Origin: Lachnospiraceae bacterium
GTDB lineage: Bacteria > Bacillota > Clostridia > Lachnospirales > Lachnospiraceae
Assembly (NCBI GenBank): GCA_016281605.1
Contig: JAEEJA010000101.1
Location: forward strand, 1-63,954
Reading direction: 5' to 3'
DNA length: 63,954 nucleotides
Each line of letters starts with the position of its first letter. Position 1 is the stretch's first letter. The notes beneath the pieces were generated by a model. That model saw nothing but the letters and a program-made list of their open reading frames with translations. It did no database searches and was not told the DNA's origin. The position numbers were made by a program, and so were the translations under genes. Shown here one piece after another: positions 1-7,758 of the stretch.

Positions 1-117
1 ATCCACCACCCATTCTCCATTTTTAAAGATGTAATCTTCATATATTTCTTCATTGTGCTCTCTTTTTGCAAGTATTCTTTCTCTAATAAGATAATAAATA
101 ATGTTTTTCTCTTTCAT
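1..117 (-). CDS. Hypothetical protein, N-terminal part only (runs off window)
   Basis: The first 39 codons of a minus-strand gene start at an ATG at 117-115 and run off the left edge. A good GGAGG ribosome-binding site lies just upstream (about 124-130). The visible peptide starts MKEKNIIYYLIRERILAK and is rich in Lys, Glu, Ile and Tyr, with no signal peptide or membrane segment. I do not recognise the family. It reads away from the restriction-like genes to its right and is separated from them by about 300 non-coding bases, so it need not belong to that locus. Confidence 0.5.
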   Translation of the reverse strand, partial: MKEKNIIYYLIRERILAKREHNEEIYEDYIFKNGEWVVD

Positions 118-195
118 AGTTTTATCCTCCTTACATTATTTATCTTACACAAGAAACCAGCATATAACCATCGAGTCAAGATTGAAGTTTCATCA

Positions 196-222
196 ATTTA
201 TTCAAGTTATACTTGAGTAAAT
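196..222. repeat. Imperfect inverted repeat (hairpin)
   Basis: ATTTATTCAAG (196-206) faces CTTGAGTAAAT (212-222) across a 5-base loop, with one mismatch in 11 pairs. It lies upstream of the gene at 117-1 and has no T-run, so an operator or a cruciform is more likely than a terminator. Confidence 0.4.
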
Positions 223-266
223 ATTTTCTCATTTGCATGCGCATATAATACTCTCTTTGGATTATA

Positions 267-350
267 GTGTTGTCTTAGTAGCGTCTTGGTAGTCTCTTGG
301 TAGTCTCTTGCAGTAGTTTTGAGGTAGTTTTGCAGTAGTTTTGGGGTAGT
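267..350. repeat. 11-bp tandem array, about seven units
   Basis: Successive 11-base units start at 278, 289, 300, 311, 322, 333 and 344, with a weaker unit at 267. The first type is GTAGTCTCTTG (two exact copies plus a variant). The second is CAGTAGTTTTG / AGGTAGTTTTG. Eleven is not a multiple of three, so on the minus strand every frame reads a similar Lys/Thr/Leu/Tyr-rich peptide. The units are directly adjacent with no spacers, so this is not CRISPR. Confidence 0.75.
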
Positions 351-397
351 CCATCATCTATCTCATCGACAAATTCTTTGCCAAAAAGATATTTACC
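275..397 (-). pseudogene. C-terminal remnant of an unidentified protein over the 11-bp array
   Basis: On the minus strand an open frame of 40 codons runs from just after a stop (400-398) to a stop at 277-275. It begins GKYLFGKEFVDEIDDG and continues into a Thr/Lys/Leu-rich tail encoded by the 11-bp array. There is no start codon or ribosome-binding site. It looks like the end of a longer protein whose body has been lost. ATP-binding accessory proteins of type I restriction loci sometimes end in similar repetitive tails, but the identity is not established. Confidence 0.35.
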
Positions 398-420
398 TTA
401 TTTTCAAATTTGTGTTATAA

Positions 421-885
421 TTATTTTGCTACCATGTTTCCTCCAATTCTTTTTAGTTCCTCGTTAACAATAGGATTTAAAAACCAATAATAAACATATC
501 TATTATTAGGGCATCCATCCACCATAATTGCATTTGGAGCCAAAGAACTCCTTTCATAAATTGGTGTATATATATATACATTTCCAACTGAACCTATATT
601 TGATAAAATTATTTTCCCCCCATGCAAATTAGAATTACTCAGAAACTCATAAGCATCTTTATTAATATAAACTCGTTTGTCTTTCGTCCCAGATAAATCT
701 GCCGTTCTTACAAGCATTGCATAATCTGGTTCATCCAAATATGCAACATTTTTATTCAAATCCGCAAAACTACCACTTGCAACATAATCAGTTATTTTAG
801 ATGCTACATTATTTAATTTAGCGATATACCAATCTTTTGGTATATCGCTAATCCATTCAATACCGCTATCTTTCATCTCTCTCAT
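421..885 (-). pseudogene. hsdS: Truncated type I restriction specificity subunit (HsdS)
   Basis: The 154-residue product opens MKDSGIEWISDIPKDW (after MRE), the typical start of an HsdS target-recognition domain. It continues through one such domain and stops after GGNMVAK, where intact HsdS proteins would go on into the conserved helical spacer and a second recognition domain (usual length about 400 residues). It is therefore a half-subunit or a broken gene. Its ATG overlaps the rhuM stop codon as ATGA (885-882), so it was translated as part of the rhuM operon. HsdS dictates DNA sequence specificity of HsdM/HsdR; no intact partner is present here. A half-HsdS can occasionally dimerise, so residual function cannot be excluded. 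Confidence 0.7.
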
Positions 886-1883
886 TTTATATTTCGCTTC
901 CTTTTCTTGACTTCTTTTTCTACACCCTTAATACTCTTAAGGTATTCTTCTTCTACAGGAGAAAATGTAATCTCCTGATATTTTCGATACTCTGTCTTTG
1001 CCTTTTTAATAGCCTGATCATGACTAACCTTTCCTGGACCTTCTAAAAGTTTTCGATTTCCCGATGTAAGGATAGAATCCAATTGTTCTACATAATCACT
1101 CATATACATCGGCTTATGCTCGATAGCATTGATTTCAGCTAGATCAAAGTAACCTGATACAAGGTTATTGAGAATCTTTAATTCATCTTCTTTTAAATAA
1201 TTCTTAGCAACTCCTATGTCTTTCAACGCAGGCAATTCTCCTGCAAATGAAGTCAACCCCATAAAAGGTTTCTCAGCATCTGCTCTTTCATAGATTACTT
1301 CTGCCGCAGTATGACCATGTGCAGCATAATGTAACTTATTCTGCACAATCTTAAAAAACTGAATAGACTCCTCACTTCTAGGATTATAGTCAACGCTGGT
1401 TGAATACAAATCCAAAACCTGTCTGTATAAAACCTTCTCCGAAGAACGGATATCTCGAATTCTATCTAATAGCTCTTTCCAATAGTTTCCGCCACCATTT
1501 CCTTTTAAGCGTTCATCATCCATTGCAAATCCCTTGATGATATATTCCTTCAAAACCGAGTTTGCCCATATACGAAACTGCGTGCCTCTCTGAGATTTCA
1601 CGCGGTATCCAACAGAAATAATGACATCTAAATCAAAGTATTCTACGTTATATGTTTTTCCATCTGAAGCAGTTGTTGCAAAATTTGCAACAACTGACTC
1701 TCTTTCTAACTCACCCTCTAAAAATACATTTTTTATGTGTCTAGAAATGGTAGACTTATCCCTTTGAAACAATTCCGCCATTTGATCAAGAGAAAGCCAA
1801 ACTGTTTCGTTTTGAAGATTTACCTCCAACTTACTTAAACCATCCTCGGTCTGATAAATAACAACTTCACCCTTATTTTCCAT
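882..1883 (-). CDS. rhuM: RhuM family protein
   Basis: The 333-residue protein matches the RhuM family in length and in its motifs: an N-terminal helix-turn-helix-like segment (WLSLDQMAELFQRDKSTIS, about 28-46), a central YFDLDVIISVGYRVKSQRG block and a C-terminal HGHTAAEVIYERADAEKPFMG block (about 188-207), which resembles Fic-like cores. RhuM was named in a Salmonella pathogenicity island; its biochemical role is unknown, but the gene often sits between hsdM and hsdS in type I restriction loci, as here. The start ATG (1883-1881) overlaps the preceding stop as TAATG, and a GGAGGTG site lies upstream. The gene appears intact. Confidence 0.85.
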   Translation of the reverse strand: MENKGEVVIYQTEDGLSKLEVNLQNETVWLSLDQMAELFQRDKSTISRHIKNVFLEGELERESVVANFATTASDGKTYNVEYFDLDVIISVGYRVKSQRGTQFRIWANSVLKEYIIKGFAMDDERLKGNGGGNYWKELLDRIRDIRSSEKVLYRQVLDLYSTSVDYNPRSEESIQFFKIVQNKLHYAAHGHTAAEVIYERADAEKPFMGLTSFAGELPALKDIGVAKNYLKEDELKILNNLVSGYFDLAEINAIEHKPMYMSDYVEQLDSILTSGNRKLLEGPGKVSHDQAIKKAKTEYRKYQEITFSPVEEEYLKSIKGVEKEVKKRKRNIK

Positions 1884-1945
1884 TAGCGAAACACCTCCTC
1901 AAGACTTCCAGACAATTCTTTTTCAAGTTTCCTGATTTCAGCCAT
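1883..1945 (-). pseudogene. Probable C-terminal scrap of hsdM (20 codons)
   Basis: The 62 bases between the recombinase and rhuM are an open frame that starts with ATG overlapping the recombinase stop (TAATG) and ends with TAA overlapping the rhuM start (TAATG). The peptide AEIRKLEKELSGSLEEVF resembles the coiled C-terminal tail of HsdM methyltransferases. It also carries the rhuM ribosome-binding site. The likely history is an hsdM-rhuM-hsdS operon in which all of hsdM but its tail was replaced by the recombinase gene. It could instead be a tiny translated coupling leader. Confidence 0.45.
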
Positions 1946-2523
1946 TATAATATCTCCTTATCTTTGTTTCTCTTCGCCCTCGCCAGCGTTGCCTTACTTA
2001 TCCCAGTCAACTTTGTCACCTGAGTATAACTATGATCCTTTAACAACTCTAGCGCATGCTCTATCTGTTCCTTACTATACTTCTTAGGTCTTCCTTCATG
2101 GAATCCCTCATGTTGTCTCGCCATTGCTCTACCTTCCTGAGTTCTCTCTACTATCATATCCCTTTCAAACTCAGCGAATGCAAACATCACTTGAAAGATA
2201 AGCTTACCTGTCGGTGTATTGTCCATCTTACCCATATTAAGGACATACACACTAACACCTCGCTCTAACATTTCACGCACAAGTTTAGAGCCTTCAGTGG
2301 CACTTCTGGCTATTCTATCTAGCTTAGTAACAACCAAAGTGTCTCCCTTTGAAAGCTTACCCATCAATTTATCAAACTCAGGTCTGCTTGCCACAGTTCC
2401 GGTAAATGTATCTTTATAAACCTCTGTAGCTCCAGCCTCTCTTATGGCCTTTTCTTGACCTTCTAAGCTATTGCCATCCTTGGCTTGTGTTTTCGTACTA
2501 ACTCTCGCATATCCATAGATCAT
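1945..2523 (-). CDS. Small serine recombinase (resolvase/invertase family)
   Basis: This is a 192-residue site-specific recombinase. The N-terminal catalytic domain carries YARVST (nucleophile Ser9, Arg7), followed by the [14 protein letters not shown] block, the LDRIARS motif near 67-74 and the [18 protein letters not shown] long helix near 115-130. The C-terminal DNA-binding helix-turn-helix covers about 144-184 ([15 protein letters not shown]). The length is that of Tn3-type resolvases or Hin/Gin invertases. A GGAGG site precedes the ATG. It directly abuts the rhuM/hsdS remnant and lies downstream of guaA, suggesting it belongs to a mobile or invertible element; no partner recombination sites could be assigned with certainty. 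Confidence 0.9.
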   Translation of the reverse strand: MIYGYARVSTKTQAKDGNSLEGQEKAIREAGATEVYKDTFTGTVASRPEFDKLMGKLSKGDTLVVTKLDRIARSATEGSKLVREMLERGVSVYVLNMGKMDNTPTGKLIFQVMFAFAEFERDMIVERTQEGRAMARQHEGFHEGRPKKYSKEQIEHALELLKDHSYTQVTKLTGISKATLARAKRNKDKEIL

Positions 2524-2622
2524 TTATCATTTCCTCCATATAAACGGTCATACAATGCACTAATTATATGATACCATATTATGAAACCATTGAAAACCTT
2601 TATTATCAACAATTTTCTACCA

Positions 2623-2648
2623 GTCTCATAACTTAAAAGTTTTGAGAC
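2623..2648. repeat. 12-bp inverted repeat upstream of the recombinase
   Basis: GTCTCATAACTT (2623-2634) pairs with AAGTTTTGAGAC (2637-2648) with one mismatch and a two-base loop. It lies about 100 bases upstream of the recombinase start, where resolvases commonly bind their own res site; that role is an inference. Confidence 0.5.
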
Positions 2649-2680
2649 TAAAATCACCTAACACCCACATTTTTTCTCCC

Positions 2681-2699
2681 ATTGGTCCATTGGACCAAT
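2681..2699. repeat. 8-bp perfect palindrome
   Basis: ATTGGTCC and GGACCAAT are separated by three bases. The palindrome lies between the recombinase promoter region and the guaA 3' flank. The role is unknown: an operator or recombination site is possible. Confidence 0.5.
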
Positions 2700-2801
2700 C
2701 CACTTATTATACCCACACACTATTCCAATCAATTTACTTGTCAGCTCGACTCCGCTTCGCTTTATCTCGCTGTCATCTGACAACCAGAAACCCGTGGAAC
2801 T

Positions 2802-2927
2802 AGAATAAAAATTAATAGCCGACTTCGTCGGTCCCATAAATAAAAACAAAGGACGCCTTGAGTGTAAACACTCATTCGTCCTTTGTTTTTATTTATTGTG
2901 CTACGCACATCTATTAATTTTTATTCT
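2802..2927. repeat. Nested cruciform-like palindrome at the guaA 3' end
   Basis: The outer arms of 17 perfectly complementary bases lie at 2802-2818 and 2911-2927; the right arm includes the last codons and stop of guaA. Inside are three hairpins: CCGAC-TTC-GTCGG (2819-2831), the 18-bp terminator stem (2838-2894) and TGTGC-TAC-GCACA (2897-2909). Together they form a four-way-junction shape. The left half resembles an inverted copy of the guaA end and its terminator: GGAACTA precedes the shared GAATAAAAATTAATAG on both sides. Confidence 0.7.
2838..2894 (-). terminator. Strong intrinsic terminator of the guaA operon
   Basis: An 18-bp perfect stem (2838-2855 with 2877-2894) encloses a further GAGTG-TAAA-CACTC hairpin (2860-2873). 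The flanks are A-rich on one side and T-rich on the other, so it can stop transcription in both directions. It lies 27 bases past the guaA stop codon. Confidence 0.85.
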
Positions 2928-4465
2928 AATTCTATAGTTCCCGGTGGTTTACTGGTAATATCATACATTACTCTATTTACTCCACGAACTTCGTTTGTTA
3001 TACGAGTCATAACTGTCTTAAGAACATCGAAAGGTATATCTGCGGCTTCTGCAGTCATGAAGTCAATAGTCTTTACTGCACGCAGGACTATGGCATAATC
3101 GTAGGTTCTCTCATCTCCCATTACTCCCACGGAACGCATATTTGAAAGAGCTGCGAAGTACTGATTGATATCTCTGTCAAGGCCAGCCTTTGCTATCTCA
3201 TCTCTGAAGATAAAGTCTGCATCCTGAACTATTCTTACCTTTTCTTCTGTTACTTCGCCTATGATTCGAACACCAAGGCCAGGTCCAGGAAATGGTTGTC
3301 TAAAAACAAGGTAGTCCGGGATACCAAGTTCGAGTCCGGCTTTTCGTACTTCATCCTTGAAAAGTAATCTGAGAGGCTCTATTATTTCTTTAAAGTCTAC
3401 TGTGTCAGGAAGTCCACCCACATTGTGATGTGACTTTATAACAGCTGACTCTCCACCAAGACCACTCTCAACTACGTCAGGATATATGGTTCCCTGAACA
3501 AGAAAATCAACTGCTCCTATTTTCTTGGATTCCTCTTCAAATACTCTTATAAACTCTTCACCTATGATAGCTCTCTTTTTCTCAGGTTCCGTAACACCTT
3601 TAAGCTTCTCATAGAATCTTTGCTGTGCATTTACTCTTATAAAATTAAGCTCATAGTTTCCGTTTGGTCCAAATACAGCTTCAACCTCATCACCCTCATT
3701 CTTACGAAGCAATCCGTGATCCACAAATACACATGTAAGATTATTTCCGATTGCCTTAGAAAGTAAAACCGCTGCAACACTTGAATCCACTCCACCTGAA
3801 AGAGCACAGAGAACTTTGCCGTCACCAACCTTTTCTCTGATTTCCTTTATCTGGTTTTCAACAAATGAAGTCATCTCCCAGGTACCTGCACATCCGCATA
3901 TTCCTCTTACAAAGTTAAAAAGCATTTTGGAGCCTTCAGGAGTATGCAGTACTTCAGGGTGGAACTGAATTCCATATAGTTTTTTATCTGTATTTTCCAT
4001 GGCCGCTACCGGACAGGACGCCGTAACAGCTACCGATTTAAATCCCGGTGCAAGCTCTGATATATAATCAAAGTGGCTCATCCAGCATACTGTTTCTTTA
4101 GTAACATCTGTAAATAATGCAGAAGAATTATCAACTGTTACATCTGTTTTTCCATATTCTCTTGCACTGGCTCTCTCGACCTTACCACCAAGAATATGTG
4201 TCATAAGCTGCGCTCCGTAACACAGTCCCAAAATCGGGACACCTAACTCAAAGAGTTCCTCAGAGCAGCTTGCTGCTCCCGGTTCGTAGCAACTGCTTGG
4301 TCCACCGGTAAGTATGATACCCTTTGGGTTCATAGCCTTTATATCATCTATCGGAGTTCTGTAAGAGTAAATCTCACAGTATACATTGCACTCACGAACT
4401 CTCCTTGCTACTAGCTGATTGTACTGACCTCCAAAGTCAATAACTATAATTTTATCATGGTTCAT
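2921..4465 (-). CDS. guaA: GMP synthase (glutamine-hydrolysing)
   Basis: The enzyme converts XMP, glutamine and ATP to GMP in the cytosol. The 514-residue protein shows the class I glutamine amidotransferase domain ([14 protein letters not shown] near the start, nucleophile motif LGLCYGAQ, and GIQFHPEV), then the ATP pyrophosphatase P-loop [15 protein letters not shown], and the C-terminal dimerisation domain ending [10 protein letters not shown]. The start at 4465 was chosen because the peptide from there ([15 protein letters not shown]) fits the family and GGAGAG precedes it; an upstream extension lacks similarity. The gene end lies inside a palindrome. guaA 3' ends are known insertion targets for genomic islands, which fits the accessory genes downstream. 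Confidence 0.97.
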   Translation of the reverse strand: MNHDKIIVIDFGGQYNQLVARRVRECNVYCEIYSYRTPIDDIKAMNPKGIILTGGPSSCYEPGAASCSEELFELGVPILGLCYGAQLMTHILGGKVERASAREYGKTDVTVDNSSALFTDVTKETVCWMSHFDYISELAPGFKSVAVTASCPVAAMENTDKKLYGIQFHPEVLHTPEGSKMLFNFVRGICGCAGTWEMTSFVENQIKEIREKVGDGKVLCALSGGVDSSVAAVLLSKAIGNNLTCVFVDHGLLRKNEGDEVEAVFGPNGNYELNFIRVNAQQRFYEKLKGVTEPEKKRAIIGEEFIRVFEEESKKIGAVDFLVQGTIYPDVVESGLGGESAVIKSHHNVGGLPDTVDFKEIIEPLRLLFKDEVRKAGLELGIPDYLVFRQPFPGPGLGVRIIGEVTEEKVRIVQDADFIFRDEIAKAGLDRDINQYFAALSNMRSVGVMGDERTYDYAIVLRAVKTIDFMTAEAADIPFDVLKTVMTRITNEVRGVNRVMYDITSKPPGTIELE

Positions 4466-4569
4466 AAACACTCTCCATTTCTGTAATAACTGCCTGTTTA
4501 GCGTGTGATATACCAAACATCCAGCATATACACCTCTTCAGAGCCTGATTCTTCAAGCTTTTATGATCA

Positions 4570-5250
4570 CTATCTGTTTGGTATGTAACGCGCCAAATAT
4601 CCTGCAAACTCAGTAATATTGTGAGTCTGTAATATAACCCTTCCCGGCCCCGTTAATTTAGTCAAAAACAAGCCTTCACCACCAAGCAAAATATTCTTCA
4701 TGCCCTTTATGGTTTCAACTTCGTAGGAAACAGTTTTTTCAAATGCAACGACATTTCCCACATCAACTTTTAAAACCTCATCGGATGCCAGATTTTTTTC
4801 AATCATATTTCCGTAGGTTTCAAGGAAAACCATTCCTTCGCCTGCTATATCCTGCAGTACAAAGCCCTCTCCGCCAAATATACCGGAAGAAAACTTTTTT
4901 ACAAATGAAATGTTGATGTCCACAGTAGGCTCAGAACATAAAAACGCACCCTTCTGAGCGATTATTCCCTTTGTCTTTCCCAGATTTATGGGGACAATCT
5001 CTCCCGGCATATTGGATGCAAATGCTATGGAAGCTCCTTCTCTTTCAGCCGTATACTGTGCAACAAATATTGATTCGCCTGATATCATACGACTAATACC
5101 CTTTATTACTCCACTGTTTGCGCTTGTGTTCATATCGATACCCTCAGACATCCACGCCATGCCGCCGGTCTGAGTTATCATAGATTCTCCGGCCTTCTCA
5201 AATACGATTTCCACAACCGGAACCTTTGATCCACTTAAAGTATATTGCAT
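4570..5250 (-). CDS. AIM24/TIGR00266 family protein
   Basis: This 226-residue protein belongs to the AIM24 beta-rich family: repeated Gly-rich strands with SKVPVVEIVFEKAGESMITQTGGMAWMS at the start and GGEGFVLQDIAGEGMVFLE in the middle (about 123-142). The bacterial members have no settled function; the family name comes from a yeast mitochondrial protein. There is no signal peptide or membrane segment. It is 104 bases upstream of guaA on the same strand and 53 bases downstream of the RDD gene, so it may be read with either. The full length for the family suggests an intact gene. Confidence 0.85.
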   Translation of the reverse strand: MQYTLSGSKVPVVEIVFEKAGESMITQTGGMAWMSEGIDMNTSANSGVIKGISRMISGESIFVAQYTAEREGASIAFASNMPGEIVPINLGKTKGIIAQKGAFLCSEPTVDINISFVKKFSSGIFGGEGFVLQDIAGEGMVFLETYGNMIEKNLASDEVLKVDVGNVVAFEKTVSYEVETIKGMKNILLGGEGLFLTKLTGPGRVILQTHNITEFAGYLARYIPNR

Positions 5251-5303
5251 AATTACCCCTTTTTAACTAATTACCTGAATACTAAAGTATTATTTTCTCC
5301 TAC

Positions 5304-6236
5304 TTAATTAAAGTTTGTTGGATTACCGTAGTACTCCTGCGGTAGTTCACCACTGTTAAATTCATTATCACTAATTTCCGAAGACTCTGATACACTATCT
5401 GTATTATCATTCCCCATAGTCTCCGTCATCTGTAAACTTTGATTTGGTTTTTCACTTGCATCCTCCGAGACCTTAGTTGTCCATCTGACTTCATCCGGTC
5501 TTTGATCATACTCACTTCCTGTGAAAGTATTATTCATCGGTGGATTTCCTGCATAATTATTATTAACAGGTGTCACTCCTGCCGGATTATTCACCGGTGG
5601 ATTTCCTGCGTAATTACTATTAGCAGGTGTCACTCCTGCCGGATTATTTACCGGTACATTTCTTGTAAAACCGTTATTTACCGGTACATTTCCTGTATTC
5701 TGTATCCCTTGATTTGATGCAAATGCACTGTAAAACATTCCTGGTCCATGCCCCGCCACTGTCCTTCTGCTCCTGTATGAATTTTCAAAGAAAACATATA
5801 TTACGCAGGTGTCGCTAAGCCGGTCATGGAGAGCTCTTTTTTCATCATCCGGAATCATCATAAGGTATCCGACATACATTATAAGATCAGATAGCAACCT
5901 TCCTACGGTCTCTCTGTAAAGTATTTCACCGAAGGTTGGAAGTCTGGTTTCAGAGCTTACCACCTTTATACGCATAAGCCTCTTACCTATGGTAGCACCG
6001 GAGATGTATGTCTGAGCTACAAAATATATAATAGTTACCAGTAATATTATAAGGTCAACCAGATTGTATTTAAATATCAGCGGTCTGACCATGAAGCTTT
6101 CGGGATTTGTAAGCTTTATGAAAAAAGCGGCAGTCTTTAAGCTTCCCAACAGTAATCCTATTATAGTCATATCTATAAGATAGGCTACCAGTCTCACCCA
6201 AAAGCCGGCGTAAATTTTTTCATAATTATTTGGCAT
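5304..6236 (-). CDS. RDD family membrane protein with Asn/Pro repeat tail
   Basis: The 310-residue protein has an N-terminal RDD domain (YAGFWVRLVAYLIDM, then a second membrane segment near 55-75 and GATIGKRLMRIKVV). RDD proteins are small membrane proteins of poorly known, possibly transport-related, function. Past residue 165 the protein becomes a hydrophilic tail with 19-residue repeats (NPPVNNPAGVTP plus a variable YAG segment) and then an acidic Ser/Asn-rich end. I placed the start at 6236 because GGAG precedes it; an in-frame ATG at 6254 overlaps sppA by 29 bases. The overlap with the sppA end implies co-transcription. Confidence 0.8.
   Translation of the reverse strand: MPNNYEKIYAGFWVRLVAYLIDMTIIGLLLGSLKTAAFFIKLTNPESFMVRPLIFKYNLVDLIILLVTIIYFVAQTYISGATIGKRLMRIKVVSSETRLPTFGEILYRETVGRLLSDLIMYVGYLMMIPDDEKRALHDRLSDTCVIYVFFENSYRSRRTVAGHGPGMFYSAFASNQGIQNTGNVPVNNGFTRNVPVNNPAGVTPANSNYAGNPPVNNPAGVTPVNNNYAGNPPMNNTFTGSEYDQRPDEVRWTTKVSEDASEKPNQSLQMTETMGNDNTDSVSESSEISDNEFNSGELPQEYYGNPTNFN
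5530..5690. repeat. 57-bp tandem repeat inside the RDD gene
   Basis: Two near-identical 57-bp units plus partial flanking copies encode the Asn/Pro/Gly-rich repeats in the tail of the RDD protein. The copies differ by a few bases, indicating recent duplication; copy number may vary between strains. Confidence 0.7.
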
Positions 6237-7233
6237 AATAAAGTAATTCTCCATTTAAAGGGTTTTCAATCTTTTCAGTTATAATCTGTGTCTCTGACTT
6301 CGGAACTAAAGATTCAATCTTTCCAAAAAGAGATGTGAAAAAATCAGTTATCTCATCTTTAGGTTCAAAGAACTCTATATCCGGTCCGTATTCTCCCTTT
6401 TCTATAATGTGTTCTTTATACTCATCGAATTCGCTAATCTCATCTATAAGTCCATTTTCTTTAGCCTGTGTAGCTGTGTAGATACGTCCGTCAGCAAGCT
6501 CTTTTACGGTATTAACATCCATTTTTCTTCCATTGCTTACTGCATTTACAAATCTATCATAGCTTTCATCCACCATAGCCTGAAGGATTTCTTCCTGCTC
6601 TTTGGTAAGTGGCTTGGTAGCAGAACCTATAGTCTTATTTCTTCCACTTGTAATATCGATTTCTTCAAGACCAATCTTTTCATATAGTTTTCCGTAATTG
6701 GTATATGAAAGAATAACACCTATGGAACCTGTTGTATCCTCTATGTTTGCATAAATCTCATCAGCTGCCATGGAGATATAGTAAGCTCCTGAGCATGCCA
6801 TAGAGTCAAAGTATGCATATATAGGTCTTCCGGTCTCCTCTTTATATTCTAAAAGCTCCTTGTACAACTGGTTACTGTGGTAAGTTGTTCCTCCCGGACT
6901 ATCCACATAAAGAAGTATACCCTTATTTAGATCATCAGTTTTCATGTGCTCAATCATTTCCATAAAGCGGTCATGATTATATCCGGATCCTGTAGTAGAA
7001 TCACTTCCCATGATTGTTCCAACTATATCAAGTTGAGCTATATATGGAGTTGTAGGATATGTAAGGCTTTCATCTGAAAAAATAGATGTGATACTTCCCA
7101 GAGAAGCTTTACTTTTTTCCTCTGCTTCTTTTTTATATTTTGCTTCGATTATATTTGGTATGGTTCCAACAATTCCTACAACTATAACGAGGATAGCTGC
7201 TACAATCATACCTAAAAACTGTTTCTTCTTCAA
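6226..7233 (-). CDS. sppA: Signal peptide peptidase SppA
   Basis: This 335-residue membrane-anchored serine protease degrades leftover signal peptides. It has an N-terminal membrane anchor (about 5-27), a DSPGGTTYHSNQLYKEL block near 111-127, the nucleophile Ser148 in ACSGAYYISMAADEI and the general-base Lys200 in SGRNKTIGSATKPLT. The length matches the short Gram-positive (B. subtilis-type) SppA with one peptidase domain. ridA is 16 bases upstream and the RDD gene overlaps its end, so the three form an operon. Confidence 0.95.
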   Translation of the reverse strand: MKKKQFLGMIVAAILVIVVGIVGTIPNIIEAKYKKEAEEKSKASLGSITSIFSDESLTYPTTPYIAQLDIVGTIMGSDSTTGSGYNHDRFMEMIEHMKTDDLNKGILLYVDSPGGTTYHSNQLYKELLEYKEETGRPIYAYFDSMACSGAYYISMAADEIYANIEDTTGSIGVILSYTNYGKLYEKIGLEEIDITSGRNKTIGSATKPLTKEQEEILQAMVDESYDRFVNAVSNGRKMDVNTVKELADGRIYTATQAKENGLIDEISEFDEYKEHIIEKGEYGPDIEFFEPKDEITDFFTSLFGKIESLVPKSETQIITEKIENPLNGELLYYAK

Positions 7234-7249
7234 AATAACACCTGCCTTT

Positions 7250-7627
7250 TTATTTTTCTGCTATAGCTTCTATCTCAATAGCAACATCCTTAGGAAGTCT
7301 TGCAACCTGCACACATGATCTGGCAGGGAAAGGCTCCTCAAAGTACTTAGCATATACTTCATTTATATTTGCAAATTCATTCATATCGGATATGAAAACG
7401 ACAGTTTTAATAACCTTGCTCATAGATGAGCCTGCAGCCTCAAGAAGATTTTTTAGATTTCTTATTGCCTGATCTGCCTGTGTAGCAGCATCACCCTGTA
7501 CAAGTTCACCGGTTGCCGGATCTACAGGTATAACTCCTGATGTAAAAACCATTCCGTTTACTTCGATTGCCTGTGAATAAGGTCCGATTGCAGCAGGTGC
7601 CTTGTCTGTACTGATTACGTTTTTCAT
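7250..7627 (-). CDS. ridA: RidA family enamine/imine deaminase
   Basis: This 125-residue RidA protein hydrolyses reactive 2-aminoacrylate-type imines made by PLP enzymes. Conserved residues are present: the GPYSQA loop (15-20), Arg103 in PARSCVQV and Glu119 in VAIEIEAIA. It is cytosolic and expected to be a trimer. It is first in the ridA-sppA-RDD operon, with an AGAGAGG site 8 bases before the ATG and a 17-bp-spaced promoter at 7718-7746. Confidence 0.95.
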   Translation of the reverse strand: MKNVISTDKAPAAIGPYSQAIEVNGMVFTSGVIPVDPATGELVQGDAATQADQAIRNLKNLLEAAGSSMSKVIKTVVFISDMNEFANINEVYAKYFEEPFPARSCVQVARLPKDVAIEIEAIAEK

Positions 7628-7684
7628 GTTATTTACCTCTCTTTCAATCCTAAAACTATTTAATTTATAACTACTAGTTTCTCT

Positions 7685-7699
7685 TGATCAAATTGATCA
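7685..7699. promoter_or_regulatory. TGATCA-AAT-TGATCA palindrome, possible operator
   Basis: Two TGATCA half-sites separated by three bases lie downstream of the ridA -10 box in the divergent ridA/cvfB region. The symmetry suggests a dimeric regulator site. No regulator can be named from the sequence. Confidence 0.35.
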
Positions 7700-7717
7700 T
7701 GTTAAAACATAGTGTTG

Positions 7718-7746
7718 ATTATATCATTTATATGCGTATTTTACAA
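7718..7746 (-). promoter_or_regulatory. ridA promoter
   Basis: On the minus strand the -35 box is TTGTAA (7746-7741), the spacer is 17 bases and the -10 box is TATAAT (7723-7718). It is about 90 bases upstream of the ridA start. Confidence 0.65.
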
Positions 7747-7758
7747 TATATAGTTGTA

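Larger units (their letters stand above)
118..420. other. Gene-free stretch with degenerate coding remnant and repeats
   Basis: These 303 bases hold no intact gene. They contain the ribosome-binding site of the gene to the left, an 11-bp imperfect inverted repeat at 196-222 (arms around TTATA), an 11-bp periodic array at 267-350, and a minus-strand open stretch (397-275) that looks like the tail of a lost gene. It lies directly downstream of the truncated hsdS, so it is probably decayed sequence from the same locus. Confidence 0.5.
2524..2920. other. Gene-free stretch rich in palindromes, guaA 3' flank
   Basis: There is no convincing gene in these 397 bases. They contain the recombinase promoter region, a 12-bp hairpin (2623-2648, one mismatch), an 8-bp perfect palindrome (2681-2699) and a large nested palindromic structure from about 2795 to 2940 that includes the guaA terminator. 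A 63-codon minus-strand frame (2849-2658) begins inside the terminator and is unlikely to be translated. The palindromes upstream of the recombinase are candidate recombination or operator sites. Confidence 0.5.

Noticed and set aside
267..350. Possible CRISPR array
   Set aside because: The 11-base units are directly adjacent with no spacers and are too short; no cas genes nearby.
2658..2849. 63-codon minus-strand frame with a Trp/Gly/Lys-rich C-terminus
   Set aside because: It starts inside the guaA terminator stem, lacks a ribosome-binding site and has no recognisable similarity.
4466..4569. Purine riboswitch before guaA
   Set aside because: The 104-base gap shows no paired-helix pattern or conserved junction bases of the purine class.
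7685..7699. Attachment site in the ridA/cvfB gap
   Set aside because: It is a short symmetric motif with no recombinase or duplicated copy; kept only as an operator candidate.
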